Assembly (NCBI RefSeq): GCF_963682185.1
Contig: NZ_OY821667.1
Span: 788,109-852,108 of the forward strand
Origin: an uncultured Cohaesibacter sp.
GTDB lineage: Bacteria > Pseudomonadota > Alphaproteobacteria > Rhizobiales > Cohaesibacteraceae
Length of the DNA: 64,000 nucleotides
Direction: 5' to 3'
Shown in pieces: positions 9,324 through 18,204 of the stretch; the stretch's first letter is position 1; each line of letters opens with the position of its first letter. The position numbers and the translations under genes are program-made. Below the pieces are notes generated by a model that was given only the letters and a program-made list of their open reading frames with translations, was not told the origin of the DNA and did no database searches.

Positions 9324-9809
9324 TTACCCTCGCTCACGCATCAAACGAGCCTTGTCACGCTGCCAATCACGCTTTTTGGCATCCTGTCGCTTGTCGTAAT
9401 TTTTCTTACCGCGCGCAACGGCAACCGCCAGTTTGGCGATTCCCTTGTTGTTGAAATAGAGCTTGAGGGGCACAATGGTCATGCCATCGCGCTGCACGGC
9501 CTGAGACATTTTGGCGATCTCGCGCTTATGCAGAAGCAATTTGCGCGGCCGGCGCGGCTCATGATTGAACCGGTTGCCCTGATCATACTCGGGAATATGA
9601 GCATTGATCAGAACAATCTCGCCATTCTCATAAGACGCATAGGATTCGGCAATATTGGCCTTGCCGGTACGAAGAGACTTAACCTCCGTACCAGTGAGCT
9701 GCAAGCCAGCTTCGGTCACTTCACCAAATTCGTAGTCATGTCGCGCCTTCCGATTCTCCGCCACAACGCGGTTATTCGGATCGCTTTTCTTTTTCTTCTT
9801 CTGAGCCAT
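9324..9809 (-). CDS. smpB: SsrA-binding protein SmpB
   Basis: Binds tmRNA and delivers it to stalled ribosomes for trans-translation. The 161-residue protein has the lysine-rich start ([20 protein letters not shown]), the conserved [19 protein letters not shown] segment of the oligonucleotide-binding fold, and the basic [21 protein letters not shown] tail that enters the decoding site. Length and motifs are complete. It lies 18 bp downstream of dapA on the same strand, an arrangement seen in many Hyphomicrobiales, so the two are likely one operon. The tmRNA gene itself is not in the window. Confidence 0.97.
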   Translation of the reverse strand: MAQKKKKKSDPNNRVVAENRKARHDYEFGEVTEAGLQLTGTEVKSLRTGKANIAESYASYENGEIVLINAHIPEYDQGNRFNHEPRRPRKLLLHKREIAKMSQAVQRDGMTIVPLKLYFNNKGIAKLAVAVARGKKNYDKRQDAKKRDWQRDKARLMRERG

Positions 9810-9827
9810 GCAACACAGATAAGCCCT

Positions 9828-10703
9828 TTAGATCAGACCTGCAACCTTCATTGCAGCATCAATCTCGGCTTTTACAGCATCAGTTGCAGCCATCAGAGGC
9901 AAGCGAACCTCATCTTCGATCCGCCCAAGCGCAGACAAGCCATATTTGGCACCAGCCGGATTGGGCTGCAGGAACATGGCGCGATGCAGCGGAGACAGCA
10001 GATCATGCAGTTCCAGCGCCTTGTCCCACTCTCCGTTCAAACAAGCGGTCTGGAACTGGCTGCACAGCTTGGGTGCTACGTTGGCAGTAACGGAAATACA
10101 GCCATGGCCCCCTTGTGCATTGAAGCCAAGCGCGGTTGCATCTTCGCCAGAGAGTTGGATGAAGTCCTTGCCCATGGCCAGACGCTGACGAGTCACGCGG
10201 ACCAGATCTCCGGTCGCATCCTTGACCCCGACAATGTTGGGGCAATCTTCATAAAGACGCGCCATGGTCTCCACGCTCATGTCAATGACAGATCTGGGTG
10301 GAATATTGTAGATGACAACCGGAATGGAAACCGCAGACGCCACGGCTTTGAAATGTTCATAAAGGCCGGTCTGACATGGCTTATTATAGTAAGGAGTAAC
10401 GACCAATACGCCATCCGCGCCAGCACCCTCAGCAAACTGGGCCAGATCGATGGCTTCCAATGTTGAGTTGGACCCGGCGCCCGCCAGAACAGGAACACGT
10501 TTGTCAGCAACCTTGACACAGGCTTCTACCACTTTCTTGTGTTCATCATGGCTCAGGGTTGGAGACTCTCCAGTCGTTCCAACCGGCACAAGCCCGTGGG
10601 TGCCTTCGGTAATCTGCCAGTCTACAAAAGACTCAAAGGCCTTATAATCCACACCACCCTCTTTGAAAGGAGTGATGAGTGCTGTGCAAGATCCTTTGAA
10701 CAT
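9828..10703 (-). CDS. dapA: 4-hydroxy-tetrahydrodipicolinate synthase
   Basis: Condenses pyruvate with aspartate semialdehyde in the cytoplasm, the first committed step to lysine and diaminopimelate. The 291-residue TIM barrel keeps the key residues: the GTTGES motif with Thr43-Thr44, Tyr132 (IYNIPPRS), Arg137, and the Schiff-base Lys161 (GVKDATGD). Family length is about 290-300. The gene is upstream of smpB and divergent from slt, across about 350 bp that must hold both promoters. Confidence 0.97.
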   Translation of the reverse strand: MFKGSCTALITPFKEGGVDYKAFESFVDWQITEGTHGLVPVGTTGESPTLSHDEHKKVVEACVKVADKRVPVLAGAGSNSTLEAIDLAQFAEGAGADGVLVVTPYYNKPCQTGLYEHFKAVASAVSIPVVIYNIPPRSVIDMSVETMARLYEDCPNIVGVKDATGDLVRVTRQRLAMGKDFIQLSGEDATALGFNAQGGHGCISVTANVAPKLCSQFQTACLNGEWDKALELHDLLSPLHRAMFLQPNPAGAKYGLSALGRIEDEVRLPLMAATDAVKAEIDAAMKVAGLI

Positions 10704-11056
10704 GTTCGTTTCCTCGTCTTAGCCACGCTTCGTGCATGGAATTTCCGTTATTTTTAAATATAAACCCGTCATTTTAACGGATTTCATGTCTTTTCCAGCA
10801 TTTTGCCGGAAGTTGAGACCCATAACACCATGTTTTGCCACAAGATGCAATATTTCAGTCATTTCATCCCCATCGACCTGTCTCATCGCCAGATGTCCGC
10901 AAGCCAACATGGAAAGCAGGGCCTCCCCATCACATTGCTGTGAGACACCTGAAAAATTGAAAATCTATCCGGGTCTAAGGAATTTCTTCACCATAATTTT
11001 GCAACAATAATGTCTTGATCTCAAAAAGCCCGTAGTTACGCACATTTTCAGACGAT
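10704..11056. other. Divergent promoter region between dapA and slt
   Basis: About 350 bp holding the promoters of dapA (leftward) and slt (rightward). No additional gene, riboswitch or repeat was recognised; short open frames here have no family features. Confidence 0.5.
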
Positions 11057-13339
11057 ATGATTAGACCCATCATCAAAGCAGCGACCACAGGCTTTTGCCT
11101 TGTAGCCATGACGCCCCTTGCCAGTGCGCAATCACTGCCTGAAAGCGTGCCTGTGCCCAGAGCCCGCCCGGCGATTGCACTTACTGCACCCATGGCAACT
11201 CCGGAGGCAACGCCCGAGCCGGCCCCAGGCCTTGAGCAAACCGCACCATCCGCTCCGCAAAGCACGGCCGACCTGCCTGCCAATCTTGTCATTTTGCCCA
11301 AAAACCGTACTGACCCGATGGTTTCACCCGCGCCCCCCTCACCGACAGTGGGTAGCGGTGCCGCACTACAATTGCCCGTGGCTGCAGCAGAAGCCGCCCA
11401 GCCCGAAACATCTCTGCCAACCGTACGCAGCCATGACAATGGCATTTCGGCGGAACGTGGCTCGCTCAAGGATGCGCTCACCGCCCTTGAAAAGAACGAT
11501 CAGAAAAAAGCGCTTGCCATCCAGAAAGGCATGAAACCCTCTCTGGACCGGACATTGCTCACTTATATTCTCATCATTGGTGGCTATCACAATTTCCCGG
11601 CCAGCGAGATCAAGGCCTTCTATGACCACAATCCGCAATGGCCCAGCCGCAGCCTGACCCAGCGCCGCATAGAAGAAGCCGTCGCGCGCGAAACAGAGAC
11701 CGGAGCCGAGATGGTTCGCGCCTTTGGCAACGCCATTCCCGAATCGACAACTGCGGCTATTGAGCTCGCCATCTCCCAGGCCAAAGTTGGCAACAAGGCA
11801 CAGGCAGCCAAGATCATCCGCCCGATCTGGCGCGAAAGTGCTCTGGATTCCAAAACGGAAAGCCGCATTCTTTCCAATATGCGCTCGGTGTTGACCAATG
11901 AGGATCATTTCCACCGCGCCAGCTATTTGCTCTATCGGGATCGAGCCAACGGGGCCTTGCGCCTCAAGCGCTATCTGACGGATGCCCAGATGAAACTGGT
12001 CAATGCGCGCGTAGCGGTCATCCGCCGTGCTCGCAATGCCGGGTCTCTGCTCAGAAGCGTTCCCAGCTCCTTGCGAAAGGATCCCGGCTACATCTTTTCC
12101 GAAATTCAGTATACACGCCGACAGGGTAAGGAAACTGAGGCGGCGGATCTCATTCTCAAGGCCCCTCTGGATGAGGATCACCTGATCAACCATGATGCAT
12201 GGTGGGATGAGCGGCGCCTTCTGGCCCGCATGATGCTGAACAAGGGAGATGCTCGCCGCGCCTACAAGATCGCGGCAAGACATTCAGCAGAATCCGGCAA
12301 GGACTTCTCTGAAGCGGAGTTCCATGCAGGTTTCTTCGCCCTGCGCTATCTGCATGACCAGAAGACCGCCGCGGTGCATTTCGAAAATAGCTGGAAAAAG
12401 GCCACCCGCACGCAGGACAAATCCCGCGGCCTCTATTGGCAGGGGCGTGCGTGGGAAGCGGCAGGCGACAGAGCCGTTGCGGTCAAGTTCTATCATGCAG
12501 CCGCCAATGCCACCAATTATTACGGTCAACTGTCTCTGGAAGAACTGGGCACGAAGCATCTCAACCTGAGAACCCCTCCCCCGGCCAACGCCACGCAAAA
12601 AGCACGCTTTGAGCGTCGCGACCTGGTGCGAGCCATCAAGCGTCTCAAGGCCGTTGGGCAAGAAGACCGCGCCGGTCCACTCTTCCGCCATTTGGCGCGC
12701 ACGCTGGCTGATCCATCCGAAATCGAACTGGCCCATAAGCTCGCCCAAAGCTATGGCCTACACCAGAACGCGGTCCAGATTGGACAGTTGGCGCTCAACC
12801 GAGACATGCCGGTCGACAAGCTGGCCTTCCCGCTGCATGCTCTGCCCATGGGCGTCAAAACCAATGGTGTCGACATTGCTCTGGTCTATGCCCTGACCAA
12901 GCAGGAGAGCGTATTTGATCTCAAGGCCCGCAGCCATGCCAATGCACGCGGACTGATGCAAATGCTCCCGGCAACGGCCAAGAGAACCGCCCGCAAACTC
13001 GGCGTCTCCTATTCCCTGTCCCGGATCACGAGCGACCCCAATTATGCCGTACTTCTGGGCAGTGCCTTCCTGAAGGAGAATCTGGAGCGCTTTGGCGGTT
13101 CCTATATCCTGACCTTTGCCGCCTATAATGCAGGCCCCGGACGCCCGCCGGAATGGATCGAGCGCTTCGGCGACCCTCGGACCAACGAGGTAAGCGCGAT
13201 TGACTGGATTGAACGCATTCCCTTTTCGGAAACGCGCAACTATGTCATGAAGCTGATCGAGAATTTGCAGGTTTACGAAGCCCGCATTCACAACGAAACG
13301 CTGGACATCAGCCAAGATCTCAAGCGCGGCCACCCTTAG
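11057..13339 (+). CDS. slt: Soluble lytic murein transglycosylase
   Basis: Cleaves peptidoglycan glycan strands in the periplasm to form 1,6-anhydromuramoyl products. The 760-residue protein starts with a signal peptide (hydrophobic core to about residue 22, ending ASA-Q), then a Pro/Ala-rich linker to about residue 130, a long helical superhelix (about 140-580), and a C-terminal SLT domain. The catalytic Glu is Glu617 (LTKQESVF), followed by ARGLMQMLPATAKRTARKLG and YNAGPGRPPEW. It is longer than E. coli Slt70 mainly because of the linker. The stop codon lies inside the 26-bp repeat that bounds the proposed island, so the coding end has been kept intact at the junction. Confidence 0.95.
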   Translation: MIRPIIKAATTGFCLVAMTPLASAQSLPESVPVPRARPAIALTAPMATPEATPEPAPGLEQTAPSAPQSTADLPANLVILPKNRTDPMVSPAPPSPTVGSGAALQLPVAAAEAAQPETSLPTVRSHDNGISAERGSLKDALTALEKNDQKKALAIQKGMKPSLDRTLLTYILIIGGYHNFPASEIKAFYDHNPQWPSRSLTQRRIEEAVARETETGAEMVRAFGNAIPESTTAAIELAISQAKVGNKAQAAKIIRPIWRESALDSKTESRILSNMRSVLTNEDHFHRASYLLYRDRANGALRLKRYLTDAQMKLVNARVAVIRRARNAGSLLRSVPSSLRKDPGYIFSEIQYTRRQGKETEAADLILKAPLDEDHLINHDAWWDERRLLARMMLNKGDARRAYKIAARHSAESGKDFSEAEFHAGFFALRYLHDQKTAAVHFENSWKKATRTQDKSRGLYWQGRAWEAAGDRAVAVKFYHAAANATNYYGQLSLEELGTKHLNLRTPPPANATQKARFERRDLVRAIKRLKAVGQEDRAGPLFRHLARTLADPSEIELAHKLAQSYGLHQNAVQIGQLALNRDMPVDKLAFPLHALPMGVKTNGVDIALVYALTKQESVFDLKARSHANARGLMQMLPATAKRTARKLGVSYSLSRITSDPNYAVLLGSAFLKENLERFGGSYILTFAAYNAGPGRPPEWIERFGDPRTNEVSAIDWIERIPFSETRNYVMKLIENLQVYEARIHNETLDISQDLKRGHP

Positions 13340-13350
13340 GCCGCGCCCAC
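13325..13350. repeat. 26-bp direct repeat, left copy; candidate attL core
   Basis: This 26-bp sequence recurs exactly at 45780-45805. Its core is CGCGGCC, a 7-bp spacer ACCCTTA, then GGCCGCG: inverted 7-bp arms around a 7-bp spacer, as in tyrosine-recombinase crossover sites. It contains the slt stop codon, and the arms could also form the slt transcript's terminal hairpin. Identity stops abruptly on both sides. Confidence 0.75.
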
Positions 13351-13376
13351 AGGCTCGAATCCTATCGGGCACACCA
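13349..13376 (+). other. tRNA 3'-end-like fragment, T-arm to CCA
   Basis: The order is a T-stem strand ACAGG, a 7-nt loop CTCGAAT, a T-stem strand CCTAT (four of five pairs), a 7-nt acceptor strand CGGGCAC, a discriminator A, and CCA. Spacing is exactly that of a tRNA 3' end and the bases resemble bacterial tRNA-Arg. The upstream half of a tRNA is absent, because slt coding sequence lies there. It overlaps the left repeat by two bases, a typical position for an attachment-site remnant. Confidence 0.45.
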
Positions 13377-13622
13377 ATATAACATTGATATAATTGGTCT
13401 TTTCAGAAACACCACAGTTCTACTGGATTGAGCTGATCGCTAGATTCCACTCAAATATCCCCGAAATCCGTACAAACCGCGTACACTACACTAAACTGAT
13501 TTGCCCCCCGCTTTATCCTGTCAAATACGGTCGGAACCACATGCACAAAAAACTAGCTGCAATTTGACCCTGGGCGGAAGGAAATACAAAGCCATGTCTA
13601 TCAGCATTTCAAAAAGAGTTGG

Positions 13623-13907
13623 TTGCAGACTGGAATAGTCAAATCTCAAGAAAAATCTATACATAAACTTGCGTTCGAAACAGTTTCCGACACATATCTC
13701 TCGGAAAACAAGTTTTTTGAAGAACCGGATGAAGATGGCGATGCGTTTCCAAACATTGATTGCATATCCATGATCAATAAAACCAACAGCATGTTGGTCG
13801 TGGAGTACTATTTCCATTACAAGAGAGACACCAGATCTCTAAACATTCGGGACAAAATCTCAGCCTCTCACAACGATATGATGTTTTACTTATTTGAAAG
13901 ACAATAA
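13623..13907 (+). CDS. Hypothetical protein, possibly 5'-truncated
   Basis: An open frame of 94 residues from a TTG at 13623; the frame is open back to 13557 without an ATG or a ribosome site, so it may be the 3' part of a broken gene. The product is acidic in the middle (FFEEPDEDGDAFPNID), has no signal or membrane segment, and matches no family I recognise. It lies between the left repeat and the TIR gene, in AT-richer DNA than slt. It could equally be a chance frame. Confidence 0.35.
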   Translation: MQTGIVKSQEKSIHKLAFETVSDTYLSENKFFEEPDEDGDAFPNIDCISMINKTNSMLVVEYYFHYKRDTRSLNIRDKISASHNDMMFYLFERQ

Positions 13908-14082
13908 GACCTGATACACATACTGGCGCAATTTCAGCAAAGCCAGCCCTCTCCTACTATTCGCCAACGCCATATGCTGCAGCAACTTCCGCATTTCAGC
14001 CATCCGGGCGAAGTGCAACATTTTCTAAGGCCAAATGACGGGTGAGCGGACGAAGCTGCCTTTCAACTTGCCTCATGAAATG

Positions 14083-14097
14083 ACTGCTGTCAGCAGT
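14083..14097. other. Perfect palindrome downstream of the TIR gene
   Basis: ACTGCTG-T-CAGCAGT lies about 60 bp past the TIR gene stop. It could form a small transcript-end hairpin, but no T-run follows on either strand, so the role is open. Confidence 0.3.
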
Positions 14098-14155
14098 TTG
14101 CAGACGTTGCTACAAAACCCTTCCAGTACGGTTGCCTTTCGGTCGTAAGTTGCCG

Positions 14156-16099
14156 CTAGATTTCTTTGCTTGCCAGTGAGAAAACTGACAAATCATTACC
14201 TACCATGCCACGAACTTCTTTATCACCTTCAGGCATCACAATAATGAATTTTTGTGTAGTTTCAGAAATGCCGAGCAATGTAGAAACCGTCGGTCCGCTA
14301 CCTTCCTTTTTCTTTGTCCGCTCACCAATTACGACCTTTCCAATAAATCGACCACGGTACTCGACGGTATAAGTCTCATCCTTTTCCCGAATGATAGTTC
14401 CGCTCAGCGAGTTCCCCAAGGGAGGCGCTTTCCTCTGGAATGAGCCGGACGCAAAAAATAAGTCACCTTCTATTCGTATGATTAGCTCACAATCCGAATC
14501 CGACATCGTGTCTGAAGTAATGTTTGGTGCTTGGAGCCAAAGGTGCTCGCCAACATGGCTTAGGAATTGACTCTTGGAAGTCACTCCTTTCAACTTGTCT
14601 TCATGGGCTGCCCTTTCTTTTCCCGGAATTTCCTTCAGCCGGACAAGTGCAGATGCCACGTTGTCATGGTAGATCGAATTGCTCTGAGCTTTTCTCAGAA
14701 TCTCCTCAGCTTCAGGCAAAAAACCTGAACCCATAAGCTCATAGGCGAGATTACTCATTGCAAGCGTCTCGCCCTTCTCTTCAGCCTTCCGAAAAGCATT
14801 GATTGATTTCCCTTTGATAGAGAAGTGACGATAGGCAACCCCTAAGTTATTCCAAGTCATTCCATTCCTCTGATTGGCAGGAATTTTCTCATAGTGGAAC
14901 ATGGAAAGAGCTTCTTTTCCTGTCTGCGAGTAGAGGTAGGCCAAATCAAAACGCTTTGATGTGTCAGTTGGGTCGATAGCTAGCTCTCTTTCCAACATCG
15001 CAGCCTTTAAGACATCGTCTTTGTACCAATCAGAAAGGTTCGTCAACTTGGCTAGCAGCAGCTCTTCATCTTCTGGACCTTTTACGAGATCGCGCATTTC
15101 TTGCAAAATCTCAGACACCTCTTCAGTGCTAACTAGCTCCTGTGAAATTTCGGCCAGATCCCCAAGGAGACCAAGCTTTTTGCTGCGATCTTCGGTGTAC
15201 TTAATTGCTATGCGAAAATGGGATTTGGCTTTTTCAAAGTCATCAAAATGCAAATAGCCTCTGGCCACATGTTCATGCACAGATGAATTTTCTCCGTACT
15301 CATCACCCAACGTGGAAAGTCTGGACAAATCCCCGTGCTCGGTCCATTTCAATTTGTTTAGCTCACAAAATGAGTCCCACTCACCGATTGCATCGAGATC
15401 CTCGGGAGCGAGCGTTGCAAGGTAGGTCTCTGAAACCTTTGTTGAGTGTTCCTCATCCCTGCACAGCAACCCAAAGATGAACTGATGTTCGAACTCAGAT
15501 ACGCTTGACGAAGGATCTGGCACTTGGAGCCCTTCTAGTGCCGCTTTGCCGCTTTGCTCCTGCTTGTGTGGAGATACGACCTCCGCCCCTCGCGCCTCGC
15601 CCGCGACGCTATCTTTGGGACTAATTGAGCCAATACTATCGAGAAATTCTCGACGCTTACGACTTATCACAGCTTGCTTGTCTGTGATTGTGAAATTCGA
15701 CCTTAGGGAGTCAATGAATTCTGTAACTCGATCTTCATCATTGATATAAAATCCGATCTCGCGAGGATCCAAGGCTCCATTTCTGAATCTAGCATCGTCC
15801 AATTGGAAGATCGGCGTAAATATCGCAGTATGCTGATTTTCTACAATCCAAGCCGCCCCCATCTCATTAAGGCACGCAATGCTTGAATAATAATCTGATG
15901 ACAGTAGAAATATAACGAATGGTCGATCAGCTATTTGCTCCTTCAACCAATCAAAAATGTTCTTGCCAACTGGGATGCCATATGCTGCGTCGCTCGTAAA
16001 CACGATGCTTTCATGATCGACGCCAACTCCGGTAAGTAGATTCACCAAAGCTCGCCCATAAGCTGCGTCATTGGATGAGTGAGAAATGAAAATCTTCAT
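14156..16099 (-). CDS. TIR-domain protein with TPR-like repeats, probable NADase-type defence protein
   Basis: A 647-residue cytoplasmic protein. Residues 1-135 form a bacterial TIR domain: the MKIFISHSSNDAAYGRAL start, the DWLKEQIADRPFVIFLLSSDY strand-helix, and the SIACLNEMGAAW motif whose Glu79 matches the catalytic glutamate of NAD-cleaving TIR proteins. A charged linker follows, then helical TPR-like units from about 205 to 500 (for example TWNNLGVAYRHFSIKGKSINAF and LAYELMGSGFLPEAEEILRKA). A beta-rich C-terminal region with no family I recognise runs from about 540 (GRFIGKVVIGERTKKKEG). Stand-alone TIR-TPR proteins are known or suspected in phage defence, with the repeats sensing and TIR killing. 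It sits near the left end of the proposed island in AT-richer DNA. No SAVED, STING, Argonaute or cyclase gene is beside it. Confidence 0.88.
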   Translation of the reverse strand: MKIFISHSSNDAAYGRALVNLLTGVGVDHESIVFTSDAAYGIPVGKNIFDWLKEQIADRPFVIFLLSSDYYSSIACLNEMGAAWIVENQHTAIFTPIFQLDDARFRNGALDPREIGFYINDEDRVTEFIDSLRSNFTITDKQAVISRKRREFLDSIGSISPKDSVAGEARGAEVVSPHKQEQSGKAALEGLQVPDPSSSVSEFEHQFIFGLLCRDEEHSTKVSETYLATLAPEDLDAIGEWDSFCELNKLKWTEHGDLSRLSTLGDEYGENSSVHEHVARGYLHFDDFEKAKSHFRIAIKYTEDRSKKLGLLGDLAEISQELVSTEEVSEILQEMRDLVKGPEDEELLLAKLTNLSDWYKDDVLKAAMLERELAIDPTDTSKRFDLAYLYSQTGKEALSMFHYEKIPANQRNGMTWNNLGVAYRHFSIKGKSINAFRKAEEKGETLAMSNLAYELMGSGFLPEAEEILRKAQSNSIYHDNVASALVRLKEIPGKERAAHEDKLKGVTSKSQFLSHVGEHLWLQAPNITSDTMSDSDCELIIRIEGDLFFASGSFQRKAPPLGNSLSGTIIREKDETYTVEYRGRFIGKVVIGERTKKKEGSGPTVSTLLGISETTQKFIIVMPEGDKEVRGMVGNDLSVFSLASKEI

Positions 16100-16552
16100 T
16101 TTACAGAGCCTTAGATGGCGACATTGAGCCCGGAAATGTTTTTCTTGGGCTTTTCTGTGAACGTTGCTTTATCTTGGCCCGAAGTTCAACCCATACGACT
16201 TTGATTTTACGCTTATTAGATAGCCATTTAGTCCGATTTTTCGTCGATGGCCGGGCCAATTCCGCAGAGTCGCGTACACTAAACTTCGCGCACTTCCTCT
16301 TCCTGCATATTGCTGCCATCAGTCCATCGTGCATCATTGGTCAATTTGGGCTCCAAGCGGGCTAGCGCACTGCAAAATCATCTGGCTTTTGGTATTCAAT
16401 CGTACTGGTAGTCGCGGCTCATAGGCGACGTTCGTAAACAGAAAATTCGCTGCGCCGCGGCCCAACATTGCAGTCGTTCGTCCATTGTGCAGTATTCTGA
16501 ATGTGCTAGAGTTCCTCTGCGGCATGTTCACCTCGAATCAAAGAGCATCAGA

Positions 16553-16774
16553 ATGGCCACCTATAAGGAAATCCAAGAAGAGACGAGAGCTCGCTTTGGC
16601 TTCATTCCCAAGACGTGCTGGATTGCCGACATAAAGGCAGAGTTCGGCCTGACGCGCGGCCCCGCCCCCAATAGACTTGACCAGGGTTCCCGTAAGCATC
16701 CATGTCCTCCGCATCGCAGAGACGAGTTAATCACGATCATGGTAGAACTCGGTGTACTCCCCGGTCGCATCTAG
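16553..16774 (+). CDS. Small conserved protein of unknown function (MATYKEIQ...PKTCWIA type)
   Basis: A complete 73-residue frame starting MATYKEIQEETRARFGFIPK, followed by KTCWIADIKAEFGLTRG, APNR, and a CPPHRRDELITIMVELGVL end. I recall this pattern (KEIQ, GF.PKTCWIA, APNR, CPP) as a widespread short hypothetical family, often near restriction or other accessory genes; no function is known to me. An in-frame ATG-less extension upstream is possible but the ATG at 16553 fits the family start. It is divergent from the TIR gene by about 450 bp, in AT-rich accessory DNA, so a defence link is plausible but unproven. Confidence 0.7.
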   Translation: MATYKEIQEETRARFGFIPKTCWIADIKAEFGLTRGPAPNRLDQGSRKHPCPPHRRDELITIMVELGVLPGRI

Positions 16775-16778
16775 TCCC

Positions 16779-16949
16779 TTAGAGACGGCCCTCACCGGCT
16801 ATCCGGAGAACGCTTTCAGCATTCCGCGAGCTGCCATTTGTTGATGCTGCAACAATAAAGTCAGATGGTTGGATCATTTCAAACAGGCTCTTGATGCTCT
16901 GCACCTCTAAATCTTTCTGGGTGAGAACAGCACCAAGAGCCGGATTCAT
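16779..16949 (-). CDS. Short ORF coupled to the NadX-like gene, possible gene remnant
   Basis: A 56-residue frame whose ATG overlaps the stop of the dehydrogenase gene (TAATG), the arrangement used for translational coupling. The product (MNPALGAVLTQKDLEVQSIK and onward, containing QPSDFIVAASTNG) fits no family I know. It may be the start of a truncated downstream gene of the catabolic operon, cut where the foreign small gene now ends five bases away on the other strand. Confidence 0.4.
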   Translation of the reverse strand: MNPALGAVLTQKDLEVQSIKSLFEMIQPSDFIVAASTNGSSRNAESVLRIAGEGRL

Positions 16950-17764
16950 TACGAACCAACCGTGAGTGTGGCCACGAAGCGTTCCAGGGTCGCAATAACT
17001 GACAAAGGCGTGAGCTTGCCTGTTATCGGATTGTTTTCACTCGGCACATTGGCGATGGACATCTCGAAATGCGTCGAATCCGCATCCACCACAACCGTAT
17101 GTGTGTTGCGATCAATCGTCGGATCGGCCCAAACTTCGTAATTCGTGCGGTCTGGCCCCACGCCGGCCAGAGACAGGGCCACGGCGACATTGACGTTGGA
17201 TGGAAATTTCTGGGCTGCTTCTCGAACGGAACCGCGATAGAGGCAAAGAGGTTCCGTCAAGGAGAGCAGATCAATCCCCTGCTCCTTGACGAACGGCGCA
17301 TTGGCGAGCCCCTTGGGAGGCTTGCGCGTTTTCATGACGATTTCATGTATCGTGCCTTTGGCTGCTGCCCGAACAGAATCGAAACCGACAAGAGCACCGG
17401 TTGCACCGATGATATGGGCCCCTGTCTTGCTTGCGCGATCTACCAGTTCATAGTTTGCCAGCAACTGGGTCAGCGTGACGATCACGAGCGTACGTCCCTG
17501 CTCTATCGCAGGCTTTGCCACTTCGAGGAAGTGGGTTGGAGGCAGGGCCTCGACCACGATGTCTGCCACAGAAGCAAGCTCACTGTTAAGCATCGGTTCG
17601 GGCGGATTGCGAAAATCGGCGGTCAGTTCACGCACTTTTTCGAGGCTGGAGGAAGAGGCTGCGACCAGTTTCAATCCCGGAACGCCCTCGTCAAGCCACC
17701 GTGCAGCAGGAAGACCGATTGTGCCGAGGCCAGCGATCGCGACTGTTTTGGGTTCGGTTATCAT
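16949..17764 (-). CDS. NadX-like aspartate dehydrogenase family protein
   Basis: An NAD(P)-dependent L-aspartate dehydrogenase family member of 271 residues. The N-terminal dinucleotide motif GLGTIG is at about residues 12-17, the substrate domain has the IIGATGALVGFDSV loop and NVNVAVALSLAG, and the C-terminus has the DRNTHTVVV and ANVPSENNPITGKLTPLS segments typical of the family. Starting at 17764 puts the Rossmann strand near the N-terminus; the longer reading from 17869 adds an unlikely leader. In other bacteria NadX oxidises aspartate to iminoaspartate or feeds it to catabolism. Here it is the last recognisable gene of the pxp/TRAP cluster, suggesting a catabolic role with amino acids rather than NAD synthesis. 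Confidence 0.82.
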   Translation of the reverse strand: MITEPKTVAIAGLGTIGLPAARWLDEGVPGLKLVAASSSSLEKVRELTADFRNPPEPMLNSELASVADIVVEALPPTHFLEVAKPAIEQGRTLVIVTLTQLLANYELVDRASKTGAHIIGATGALVGFDSVRAAAKGTIHEIVMKTRKPPKGLANAPFVKEQGIDLLSLTEPLCLYRGSVREAAQKFPSNVNVAVALSLAGVGPDRTNYEVWADPTIDRNTHTVVVDADSTHFEMSIANVPSENNPITGKLTPLSVIATLERFVATLTVGS

Positions 17765-18204
17765 TTTTATATCTTTCAATGGGCGTTGCCATATACTGGA
17801 CTGAGGCAACAAAGGCTGCGAAATCCTGTGAGATTTTAAGCCGGACGCTGTTTGCCATGGGGGACACAACTCTGTTCCTGGCGTTAAAATGACCCCGGTT
17901 TAACTATGCAGATTTTTACGAAATCTCCATGGGAAAGGTCAAGCTTTGGAAGGCGGGAAACAGACAGCGGCCCGGATTCGAGATGCGAATACTCACCCCA
18001 TCAACAGCATAGAACAGTTTGGACAGATCATCCCGGATGGCCCGATGCTGATGGATGCGATTATCCATCCAGCCTTCGGGTTCAAGGAACCAGCTACACA
18101 GGAACAGTTGAAGCATTTCCATGCGTTTAATGGTCTTAGGAGAACCGTATGCTATGCCAAGGTTGTGCCTCCTCAGAGGCAACCTATCCAATCTGTTCCA
18201 AACT
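17765..18204. other. Gap between pxpC and the NadX-like gene
   Basis: About 440 bp with overlapping open frames on both strands (87 residues rightward from 17946, about 109 leftward from 18245), neither resembling a known family. pxpA, the expected third oxoprolinase gene, is not here. The stretch may hold gene remnants. Confidence 0.4.

Noticed and set aside
11366-12283. A 305-codon leftward frame inside slt
   Set aside because: Shadow of slt, whose signal peptide, helical domain and SLT domain are continuous on the other strand.
16101-16337. A 78-codon Lys/Arg-rich frame just upstream of the TIR gene on the same strand
   Set aside because: No ribosome site, no family features; its end just before the TIR start seems fortuitous.
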